Assembly (NCBI GenBank): GCA_030628805.1
Contig: DAOVQG010000187.1
Coordinates: 1-9,373, forward strand
DNA: 9,373 nucleotides
Direction of reading: 5' to 3'
From: JAGMDK01 sp023128695
GTDB lineage: Bacteria > Planctomycetota > Phycisphaerae > UBA1845 > Fen-1342
Part shown: positions 1-6,583 of the stretch, one piece after another
How the letters are laid out: the number at the start of each line of letters is the position of its first letter
Numbering within the stretch: the first letter of the stretch is position 1
Made by a program: the position numbers and the translations under genes
The notes under the pieces: model-generated
The model's database searches: none
What the model was told of the DNA's origin: nothing
The model's input: only the letters and a program-made list of their open reading frames with translations

Positions 1-147
1 CCGAGCGTCAGCGACGGGCCGATCAGAACCCCGAGCGTCAGCGACGGGCCGATCAGAACCCCGAGCGTCAGCGACGGGCCGATCAGAACCCCGAGCGTCA
101 GCGACGGGCCGATCAGAACCCCGAGCGTCAGCGACGGGCCGATCAGA
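1..147 (+). repeat. 30-bp tandem repeat, 4.9 copies (SVSDG family)
   Basis: The unit is read as ccgagcgtcagcgacgggcc followed by gatcagaacc. Four perfect copies are present, plus a fifth that breaks off after gatcaga at 147. The array runs off the left edge, so its true length is unknown. The unit is a multiple of three, and the forward frame starting at base 1 would read PSVSDGPIRT repeatedly. I take this as a by-product of a non-coding dispersed repeat, because no start or gene context is visible. A related 36-bp unit occurs at the right end of the window on the other strand. Confidence 0.97.
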
Positions 148-158
148 TGCGGATTGCG

Positions 159-199
159 GATTGACGATTTGTGTCGCCCGCAATGATCAATCGTCAATC
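159..199 (-). terminator. Possible hairpin terminator after the transporter unit
   Basis: A perfect 11-bp inverted repeat (gattgacgatt at 159-169, aatcgtcaatc at 189-199) encloses a 19-base loop. It lies at the 3' end of the minus-strand transporter unit. The TGA stop of the small downstream gene (194-196) sits inside the first arm to be transcribed. There is no T-run after the stem, so this is not a classical intrinsic terminator. It could be an RNA end structure or simply a repeat element. Confidence 0.4.
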
Positions 200-352
200 G
201 GAGGGATCGCTCGGACGCAGGATGCGTGTCAGGCAGAAGATGTTGAGACCGAGTACCAGGGTGACACAAAACACCATCATGACCATACCGCCTGTCGTCA
301 GCGTCACGTTTTCATCCGCCGTCTCGGCCAGGAGCATCGTTAGCGTGTTCAT
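194..352 (-). CDS. Small single-TM protein, likely small subunit of NSS transporter (MetS-like)
   Basis: This is a 52-residue reading frame whose ATG overlaps the stop of the upstream transporter in an ATGA arrangement (349-352). A good ribosome binding site (GGGAG, 361-365, 8 bases upstream) lies inside the end of the transporter gene. The protein begins MNTLTMLLAE. It has one hydrophobic segment at about residues 21-45 (GGMVMMVFCVTLVLGLNIFC and following), then a short basic/polar tail ending RPSDPSD. Small one-TM proteins encoded just downstream of NSS transporters are known; MetS is needed with MetP for methionine and alanine uptake in Corynebacterium. The similarity here is in position, size and topology, including the MMVF-type start of the helix. 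Translation is probably coupled to the transporter. The role as a subunit is inferred. Confidence 0.65.
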   Translation of the reverse strand: MNTLTMLLAETADENVTLTTGGMVMMVFCVTLVLGLNIFCLTRILRPSDPSD

Positions 353-2508
353 GAGCCGGTCTCCCAAGCGACGCCGTCCTGTTCCGCCCGCGCGATGGTC
401 CGGCCGATCCGGTTGCGGCAGGCCACGTCGCTGAGCACGAACAGCGCCAGGAAAAACAGCAGGATTCCCAAAAAGACAAAGCGGGCGATGTTGGCATCCA
501 CCATGGCGTGTCGCCGAGCTTCGGCCGCCTTGGCCCGCACCGCCGTGATGAAATCGACGCCTTGCTCGACCTCCAGTGCGGCGCCCGGCTTGCCGGCCAG
601 GCGGTTGATCTTGTCGACCAACTCGCGTGGCGTCAGGGCCACCTCGGCCACGATCCCCGCCGCCACCACCTTGGCATCTGGCTCGTCCAGGACCGGGAGC
701 AGCCCGAGGTGACGCACCAGCACCACTTCGTAGAACGCGTCGCGGGCGTCTTCCTCGTTGCCGAAGTCGGCCGCCACTGCCTCAGAGCGTACTCGGCCCA
801 GCCATGCGGTGAGATTCTGCTCGGCGAGAATGTCGGCCAGCGGCGGCTGGAGCTGCTCGGGCTCCTTGAGTTCCGTTACCGACTTCACGGCGCTCCGGAC
901 CTTCACGGCCAGTTCCTTCTCGTTCAGTGAATCGTCGGCGAAATCGGCCCGCAGCGCTTGACACAAGCCGGCGGCGGCGCTCGCCACCTGCTCGGCCGCG
1001 AGCGGGCCTTGCTTGGCCGGGTTCATGCCAGCCAGGTAGTCGGGCAAGTTGTTGTACGTCCAGGCACCCAAGATGATGATCAGAAACGCCGGCGTGATGT
1101 AACGGATCATAATCGCCATGAAGCGCGGGACGTGGAAATCCGCGCCGCGGTTCATTTCCTTGACGCCCCGCTTGGCTCCGATCACCCAGCCGAAGATGAT
1201 AACCAGCCCGCTGGCGGCGATGATCATGCACAGGTTGCACCAGAAGTCGGTATGATCGAGTGCCACGGAGCCGCGGCTGAAAGTCATCGTCAGACCTGCT
1301 CCCAGGGCGGTAACAATGCCAAGGATCCCGACACTAGCGCGGCGACCAAGGCCGAAGCCGTCCTCCAAAAACGCGATGGCGGGTTGCAACATGCTGAGAG
1401 AGCTAGTCACCGCCGCCAGGAAGAGCAGTCCGAACCACATGGCGCCGAACCAGTGTCCCAGCGGCATATAGTGCATGATCGCCGGCACGGTCACGAAGCC
1501 GAGTTCAAAGGTGCCGCCCTTGGCGTTCTCGGCCCCGAGAAAGAGGAAGGCGGTGGGGACGACGATCAGCCCGGCCAGGATGACCTCACAGAACTCGTTG
1601 GTGCTGGAGGCGCTGAGGGCACTGAGCACCACGTCGTCATTTTTTCGCAGGTAGCTCGAATAGCACAGGATCAGGCCGAAGCCGACGCTGAGGCTAAAGA
1701 AGATTTGCCCCGACGCCGCCAGCCACACCTGCGGATTCAACAGCTTCTCCCATTGCGGATTCCACATGAAGCCTAGGCCGGTGGTGATGTTCGGCAGCGT
1801 CAATACGCGGACCAGGATGATGATCGCACAGAGGATCAGCAGCGGCATGGCCCATTTGCAGAACTTCTCGATGCCGCGGACCACACCCTGGTAAATGATG
1901 AAGAAATTGACCAGGAAGCACGTCAGGACGAGCCAGACCGTCCGGCCGCCTTCAAACAGGGCCCCATGTGAGGAGGTGCCCCAGGTCTCGCTCTGGTGGT
2001 CTTTGGTCGCGGAAACAACCGCCGCCACTTCCTTCTCGTGCCCGGAGACGTTTTCGGTCACGGCGGCGAAGAGTTCGGAGAACCCGCCCTGGACGAAGAA
2101 GATGCAATAATCGAGGCACCAGGCTTCGAGCAGGATGTAGTACATATAGATCGCGATTGGGATCAGCAGCGAAATCGCGCCGAGGAACTTGGCCGGCGTG
2201 CGGCGCCAGATGGCGTACATGATGCCGGGGGCACTGTTTTGCCCGAAGCGTCCACCGAGGCGTCCCATGGTCCACTCGCACCAGGCGATCGGAATCCCCA
2301 GCACCAGGAAGCTGATGATGTATGGGATCATGAACGCCCCGCCGCCGTTGTTCACCGCCTGGCCTGGGAAGCGGAGGAAGTTCCCCAACCCGACGGCCGA
2401 GCCGGAGACCGCCAGCACGACCCCGAGCTTGGAGCCCCAGTTCTCCTTTTTCGGGAGTTCCGGTAGCGCGTCCCGCTGCCGTACGGCGCCGGCGGGTTGT
2501 TCACTCAT
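349..2508 (-). CDS. Sodium-dependent transporter of the NSS/SNF family, with large insert before the last TM
   Basis: This 719-residue membrane protein is a sodium symporter, most likely for an amino acid. The family signature is clear. TM1 with the unwound sodium/substrate site is at about residues 28-50 (SGSAVGLGNFLRFPG). The TM6 block is SGQIFFSLSVGFG at 266-278, and the TM8 sodium-site block TSSLSMLQP is at 368-376. The start is set at MSEQPAG because GGGAG-like AAGGGAG lies upstream (CTCCC on the plus strand at 2519-2523, 10 bases away). Starts further upstream would translate intergenic repeats. Typical family members have about 450-550 residues. The surplus here is a hydrophilic, alanine/glutamate-rich stretch of about 185 residues (485-670) between two hydrophobic helices near the C-terminus. 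The gene overlaps a small one-TM gene by 4 bp and is divergent from an AGCS symporter. The substrate cannot be read from the sequence. Confidence 0.93.
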   Translation of the reverse strand: MSEQPAGAVRQRDALPELPKKENWGSKLGVVLAVSGSAVGLGNFLRFPGQAVNNGGGAFMIPYIISFLVLGIPIAWCEWTMGRLGGRFGQNSAPGIMYAIWRRTPAKFLGAISLLIPIAIYMYYILLEAWCLDYCIFFVQGGFSELFAAVTENVSGHEKEVAAVVSATKDHQSETWGTSSHGALFEGGRTVWLVLTCFLVNFFIIYQGVVRGIEKFCKWAMPLLILCAIIILVRVLTLPNITTGLGFMWNPQWEKLLNPQVWLAASGQIFFSLSVGFGLILCYSSYLRKNDDVVLSALSASSTNEFCEVILAGLIVVPTAFLFLGAENAKGGTFELGFVTVPAIMHYMPLGHWFGAMWFGLLFLAAVTSSLSMLQPAIAFLEDGFGLGRRASVGILGIVTALGAGLTMTFSRGSVALDHTDFWCNLCMIIAASGLVIIFGWVIGAKRGVKEMNRGADFHVPRFMAIMIRYITPAFLIIILGAWTYNNLPDYLAGMNPAKQGPLAAEQVASAAAGLCQALRADFADDSLNEKELAVKVRSAVKSVTELKEPEQLQPPLADILAEQNLTAWLGRVRSEAVAADFGNEEDARDAFYEVVLVRHLGLLPVLDEPDAKVVAAGIVAEVALTPRELVDKINRLAGKPGAALEVEQGVDFITAVRAKAAEARRHAMVDANIARFVFLGILLFFLALFVLSDVACRNRIGRTIARAEQDGVAWETGS

Positions 2509-2846
2509 AATGCGTGTTCTCCCTTCACAAGCCTGCTTGGAATCACGCGCTCGCTGGGTGGCCCATCGCTTCAGCGGGGCGTATATGTAGCGGCCGGGCT
2601 CTGTCCCGGTCGATCCACCGGCTGGAAGCCGGTGCCACACAGTAATCTGGAAGCCGGTGCCACACAATAATGTAGCGGCCAGCCCCCGTGCCGGCCGAAA
2701 TGTGTGGCACCGGCATCTTGCCGGTGAGATATTCCACCACCGGCTGGAAGCCGGTGCCACACCCGCGATGGTTGCCCGAGCGGGTCCGGGCCGCTATCTT
2801 CGCCGACGATCTTATCGATTCCTCGAGAGTCGAGCGTGGTGCGTAG
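2509..2846. other. Divergent intergenic region between the two transporters
   Basis: These 338 bases separate two divergently transcribed transporter genes, so promoters for both must lie here or be masked by the repeats. About 2586-2797 is occupied by short palindromic repeat elements, described separately. I see no convincing sigma70 -35/-10 pair for either gene. A small palindrome, ctcgagagtcgag at 2822-2834, lies just before the AGCS start and could be an operator or part of the leader. No ORF here looks like a gene. Confidence 0.7.
2586..2797. repeat. Cluster of REP-like palindromic repeats
   Basis: Two repeat types are interleaved. Type A ends in ggaagccggtgccacac, with copies at 2618-2640, 2646-2665 and 2738-2762, plus an inverted copy at 2702-2726. 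The inverted copy and the last direct copy match at 22 of 25 bases as reverse complements, are 11 bases apart and would form a long hairpin. Each full unit also has a small internal palindrome (caccggc...gccggtg). Type B starts tgtagcggcc and is itself palindromic, with copies at about 2586-2612 and 2671-2697 and an inverted relative near 2778-2797. Such elements are widespread in planctomycete intergenic DNA. They may act as mRNA end structures or as relics of a mobilised repeat. Confidence 0.9.
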
Positions 2847-4718
2847 ATGGATAACCTGAGCGCTGAAAACATAGCCGACTTCGTGGCGAACCTGTCCGGC
2901 TGGGTCTGGTCGGTCCCCCTGGCAATCCTGCTGCTGGGCTGCGGGCTGGCGTTCTCCATCGTGACCAAGTTCGCCCAGTGGCGCATCCTCACGCACGGCT
3001 ACGCCTGCATCCGCGGCAAGTACGACCGCCCCGAGGACACCGGGCACATCAACCACTTCCAGGCTCTCTGCGCCGCCCTCTCGGCCACCATCGGTCTCGG
3101 CAACATCGCCGGCGTCGCCCTGGCCATCTCCGTCGGCGGCCCAGGTGCCGTCTTCTGGATGTGGCTGGTCGGTCTGTTCGGCATGGCCCTCAAGTTCATG
3201 GAATGTTCGCTCGCGGTCATGTTCCGCGACGTGCCCAAAGACGACGCCGACGGCTCCGCGCAGACCAAGCGCGAAGTCCGCGGCGGCCCGATGTGGTACA
3301 TGCAGAAAGGGCTCGTCGAGCCGCTCAAAGCCCGCGGCAATCCCTTCTGGGTGCTGTTCAAGGCCCTGGCGATCATTTTCTCCGTTTGCGTGATGCTCAG
3401 CTCGCTGGGCCAGGGCAACATGTTCCAGGGCTGGAACGTGGCCAACATCCTGCGCGAGAACTTCTCCGTGCCTCAATGGGGCTCCGCCGCCGTGGTCGCC
3501 GCCTTGGTGGCGCTGGTGATCATCGGCGGAATCAAGCGGATCGGGCAGGTGGCCGGCAAGCTGGTGCCGCTGATGTGCGTGATCTACGTGTTAGGCGCGA
3601 CCTACGTGGTGTTCTCGCACGCCGACGAAATCCCGCGATATCTGGCATTGATCGTGAAATCGGCGTTCACCCCCACCGCCGAGGCGGGCGGCTTCCTGGG
3701 CGTGACGGTCTGGATCGCGTTCAGCCAGGGGCTCAAGCGGGCGTGCTTCTCGAACGAGGCGGGCGAGGGCTCGGCCGCCATGGCCCACGCCGCCGCCAAG
3801 ACCGACGAGCCGATCCGCGAGGGCATCGTGGCGGGTATCGGGCCCTTCGTGGACACGCTCATCATCTGCACGATGAGCGCCCTAGTGCTGCTAATGACCG
3901 GCACCTGGAACCGACCGGCGGTGGGAACCGTCACCGAGATCGATCACGAACGCGTCACCGTGTCGTGTGATGGGGAGTTGCCGGAGAAGATGGAGGCTTT
4001 GTACCTCGAACGCATACAGACCGGCACCGAACTAGTCGTTTACACCCACAGCGGCGAGGACGGGCGCGGGACGGTCAAATTCCCCATCGCGGAGATCGAA
4101 GCCGATGGTGGCGGTTGGGATGATCTCAAAGTACTGACGCTCGATGTTTCCGCGCTGACTGATGCGGAGGAACTCACCACTGTCGAAACCGGTCAGGAGG
4201 TACACCTGAACATCCAGGGCGCCGAAATGACCCGTTTCGCCTTTGATACCTCCATCAAGGGCTTCGGGCTTTACATCGTCACCCTCGGGGTCTGCCTGTT
4301 CGCCTTCAGCACGATGATCAGTTGGAGTTATTACGGCGAGAAAGGGGCGGAGTACCTGTTCGGCCGCGGGGCGATCCTGCCTTACAAGGTGGTCTTTGTA
4401 ATCTTTGTGGTCATCGGGATGTCGTGGAAGAAGTTCTCCACCGTGTACGACTTTTCCGACGCGGTCACGGGCATGTTGGTCTTCTGGAACCTGCCGGCGG
4501 TCCTGTTGCTCTCGCCGGCGGTGCTACGAGCGGCGAAGGACTATTTCCGCCGCCTCGACAGCGGCCAGATGCGCCGGGAGCCGGCCCCGGCGGAGGCTTT
4601 TGGAACGCAGGAACCCCCTTGCATTTGTGATCACTGTCGGCATGAGAACGAACCCGGCGCGACCTTCTGTGCCCGCTGTGGCAGCAAGCTGCCGCGCTCA
4701 GAGAACAGCGCGGATTAG
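2847..4718 (+). CDS. Sodium/alanine(glycine) symporter, AGCS family, with a loop insert and C-terminal zinc ribbon
   Basis: This 623-residue inner-membrane protein imports alanine or glycine with sodium. Family blocks are clear: TIGLGNIAGVALAISVGGPG at 81-100, GGPMWYMQKG at 147-156, and FSNEAGEGSAAMAHAAAKTD at 301-320, followed by EPIREGIVAG and ISWSYYGEKGAEYLFG at 491-506. Most relatives have about 450-500 residues. Two additions explain the length. The first is an extra hydrophilic segment of about 100 residues (355-457) between TGTW and GAEMTRFAF, where relatives have only a short loop. The second is a tail with a zinc ribbon, CDHC at 594-597 and CARC at 608-611. The start at 2847 is the only good ATG before the first hydrophobic helix, but no strong ribosome binding site precedes it. 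The gene is divergent from the NSS transporter and convergent with the TPR gene. Confidence 0.95.
   Translation: MDNLSAENIADFVANLSGWVWSVPLAILLLGCGLAFSIVTKFAQWRILTHGYACIRGKYDRPEDTGHINHFQALCAALSATIGLGNIAGVALAISVGGPGAVFWMWLVGLFGMALKFMECSLAVMFRDVPKDDADGSAQTKREVRGGPMWYMQKGLVEPLKARGNPFWVLFKALAIIFSVCVMLSSLGQGNMFQGWNVANILRENFSVPQWGSAAVVAALVALVIIGGIKRIGQVAGKLVPLMCVIYVLGATYVVFSHADEIPRYLALIVKSAFTPTAEAGGFLGVTVWIAFSQGLKRACFSNEAGEGSAAMAHAAAKTDEPIREGIVAGIGPFVDTLIICTMSALVLLMTGTWNRPAVGTVTEIDHERVTVSCDGELPEKMEALYLERIQTGTELVVYTHSGEDGRGTVKFPIAEIEADGGGWDDLKVLTLDVSALTDAEELTTVETGQEVHLNIQGAEMTRFAFDTSIKGFGLYIVTLGVCLFAFSTMISWSYYGEKGAEYLFGRGAILPYKVVFVIFVVIGMSWKKFSTVYDFSDAVTGMLVFWNLPAVLLLSPAVLRAAKDYFRRLDSGQMRREPAPAEAFGTQEPPCICDHCRHENEPGATFCARCGSKLPRSENSAD
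4692..4713 (+). terminator. Hairpin at the 3' end of the AGCS gene
   Basis: A perfect 7-bp GC-rich stem (ccgcgct at 4692-4698, agcgcgg at 4707-4713) with an 8-base loop lies inside the last codons of the symporter, ending just before its TAG stop. An AT-rich stretch (catattttata) follows at about 4723-4733. It could help terminate the plus-strand transcript before the convergent TPR gene, whose end is only 38 bases beyond the stop. There is no clean T-run directly after the stem. Confidence 0.4.
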
Positions 4719-4756
4719 CCCGCATATTTTATAGGCGGTTGTGATCGATCGCCGCC

Positions 4757-6583
4757 TCAAGATTTCGATGGATGAGCGGGGCTGCGATCGCCCGGAGCAG
4801 CAGGCGGTTGGGGGGGCGACTGAGCAATCTGGTCCAGCAGCGCCTGGACCTGGGCGGCGAGCTCGGGGCGACCGAGCGTCTGAAAACCGTCGCGGGAGCG
4901 GGTGAGTATCTCCAATCCCGTGTCGCGCCGGCCGGTGGCGCAGAGCAGTGGGCCGAAATCCAGGCCCACCATGCAGATGCCTTCGAGGTGGCCGAGCTTC
5001 AGGTTGATCTCGTATGATTTGGTCAGATGCTCGTCCGCTTCGTTGAATTTGCGCTGCTCGATTTCGATTCGTGCGATGGACCAGAGCGTGTTGGCGATAC
5101 CGTTTGGATCCCCCAGCGCTTCGTACACGTCCATTCTCTCTTGATGCAATTGCAGTGCGGCGTCCACCTCGCCTTTGACCGCCCGCAGCCGGGCAATGTT
5201 GCCCAGCGTCACCGCCCGCGAGCGCTTGTCCCCCAGCGCTTCGTAAACGGCCAACTCCTCTTGATGCAATTGCAGGGCGGCGTCCACCTCACCTTTGGCC
5301 GCCCGCAGCCGGGCAATGTCCCCCAGCGTCACTGCCCGCGAGCGTTTGTCCTCCAGCGCTTCGTAAACGGCCATCCTTTCTTGATGCAATTGCAGGGCGG
5401 CGTCCACCTCGCCTTTGGCCGACCGCAGCCGGGCAATGTCACCCAGCGTGACCGCCCGCGCGCGCTGGTCCCCCAGCGCTTCGTGAAGGGCCAGCCGCTC
5501 TTGATGCAATTGCAGTGCGGCGTCCACCTCGCCTTTGATCGCCCGCAGCCGGGCAATGTCCCCCAGCGTCACCGCCCGCGAGCGCTTGTCCCCCAGCGCT
5601 TCGTAAACGGCCAGCGCCTCTTGATGCAATTGCAGTGCGGCGTCCACCTCGCCTTTGTCCGCCCGCAGCCGGGCAATGTCACCCAGTGTCCCCGCCCGCG
5701 AGCGCTTGTCCCCCAGCGCTTCGTAAACGGCCAACTCCTCTTGATGCAATTGCAGGGCGGCGTCCACCTCGCCTTTGGCCGCCCGCAGCCGGGCAATGTC
5801 ACCCAGCGTAATTGCACGCGAGTGGTCATCTCCTCGCTTCTCGGCAATAGCCAAGGCCACTTCAAGTGTGTTGAGCGCGCGTTTCGGCTCACCACGGAGG
5901 CTCCAGGCGCGGGCGGCCTGCCGAAGCAAGCGGGCCCGGGTCATCTGTTCCGCCGGGTGCGTCGACAACTCCAAAGCCTTAGCCAGAGCCTCGTAGTGTT
6001 CGCCGACGGCCAACTCGTGCTCCATGACATCCCACAGGGGCCGGGTTTCCGGTCTGGCCCACTCGTCATCGGTGGTGGATACGACGGACGGCAAGGCGTA
6101 CACGGAGGAGCGGATGGACCAGATGTCCGGCGCGACATTGTGCGCTACGACCGGCAACCATGTCGGTCCCGCAAAGAGCAACGCATGTGGACAATCGCGA
6201 ACAACCAGGTTCCTGCGCTCATTAAGAGTGACAAAGGCCTGAGCCCAACCCGCGTGTGCCTCGTCGTCCAAACCCTGGCACGAAATCCAGACGATCCACC
6301 GGTCGGCCGGGCTGGAAGGCAGCGAAATAAGGCGCTCGACGATAGCGCGCTTGTCATCCGGGCTCGCGAACGTCAGACGGTACAGGGCGCAGCCGGATGG
6401 CGGCGCCTCGTCGAGCCGGCGCGCGACCTCCTGCAACGCGAGGGGGGAGTCGCAGGCAACAAAGGAAAGCTCGAATCCGCTTCCGAGTTCGAGGCCCGTT
6501 CTGAGCAGCGCATACTGCTCTTCTCCCTCCGGTCCTAAAGAGATGGGCTTGTCCTCGGCCGACGCCGCGGATACCTCATTCAT
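4757..6583 (-). CDS. TPR protein with NTPase-like N-terminal domain lacking a P-loop; partner of the adjacent ATPase
   Basis: The protein has 608 residues. Residues 1 to about 170 form an alpha/beta domain resembling the NTPase-like modules found before TPRs in bacterial conflict proteins. It contains ADRWIVWISCQGLDD (93-107), LNERRNLVV (120-128) and APDIWSIRS (151-159), and I see no Walker A. TPRs follow: a degenerate repeat at about 214-253, six nearly identical 40-residue repeats at 254-493 (consensus core TLGDIARLRAAKGEVDAALQ), then two diverged ones to about 570 and a proline-rich tail. Forty-residue repeats are typical of TPRs in kinesin-light-chain-like and STAND proteins. The ATG overlaps the end of the ATPase gene by 8 bp (ATGAATGA), with GGAGG (6597-6601) 13 bases upstream, so translation is probably coupled. 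The likely role is sensor or scaffold for the ATPase. The ligand is unknown. Confidence 0.88.
   Translation of the reverse strand: MNEVSAASAEDKPISLGPEGEEQYALLRTGLELGSGFELSFVACDSPLALQEVARRLDEAPPSGCALYRLTFASPDDKRAIVERLISLPSSPADRWIVWISCQGLDDEAHAGWAQAFVTLNERRNLVVRDCPHALLFAGPTWLPVVAHNVAPDIWSIRSSVYALPSVVSTTDDEWARPETRPLWDVMEHELAVGEHYEALAKALELSTHPAEQMTRARLLRQAARAWSLRGEPKRALNTLEVALAIAEKRGDDHSRAITLGDIARLRAAKGEVDAALQLHQEELAVYEALGDKRSRAGTLGDIARLRADKGEVDAALQLHQEALAVYEALGDKRSRAVTLGDIARLRAIKGEVDAALQLHQERLALHEALGDQRARAVTLGDIARLRSAKGEVDAALQLHQERMAVYEALEDKRSRAVTLGDIARLRAAKGEVDAALQLHQEELAVYEALGDKRSRAVTLGNIARLRAVKGEVDAALQLHQERMDVYEALGDPNGIANTLWSIARIEIEQRKFNEADEHLTKSYEINLKLGHLEGICMVGLDFGPLLCATGRRDTGLEILTRSRDGFQTLGRPELAAQVQALLDQIAQSPPQPPAAPGDRSPAHPSKS
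5105..5824 (-). repeat. Six tandem 120-bp coding repeats (TPR units)
   Basis: This is an exact 120-bp period repeated six times without indels, encoding residues 254-493 of the TPR protein. The copies are nearly identical in DNA as well as in protein. Most differences fall in a few columns of the 40-residue unit: column 16 (A, D, I, A, A, V) and column 30 (E, A, R, R, E, R), with smaller changes at 5, 31 and 40. This pattern implies recent duplication or gene conversion. The copy number is likely to vary between strains. Confidence 0.97.

Noticed and set aside
1..147. 30-bp repeats considered as a CRISPR array
   Set aside because: The units are directly adjacent, with no unique spacers between them.
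958..1776. Plus-strand open frame of 272 codons opposite the NSS transporter
   Set aside because: It is an antisense shadow with His/Asp/Gly/Gln-rich composition. The minus strand carries an unmistakable transporter.
2509..2760. In-frame N-terminal extension of the NSS transporter to an ATG at 2760
   Set aside because: It would translate the palindromic repeats (GTGFQ- and HRLPAGG-like peptides). The start at 2508 has a ribosome binding site and matches the family N-terminus.
2571..3476. Minus-strand open frame of about 300 codons opposite the AGCS start
   Set aside because: It is antisense to the conserved AGCS helices and runs into the intergenic repeats.
5105..5824. Regular 120-bp repeats considered as a CRISPR-like or satellite array
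   Set aside because: They are wholly in frame within a TPR gene, with no spacers.
5027..6538. Long plus-strand open frame of about 500 codons opposite the TPR gene
   Set aside because: It is a shadow of the repeated, GC-rich TPR coding sequence. Its own translation is repetitive and rich in Arg, Gln and Pro, without a domain.
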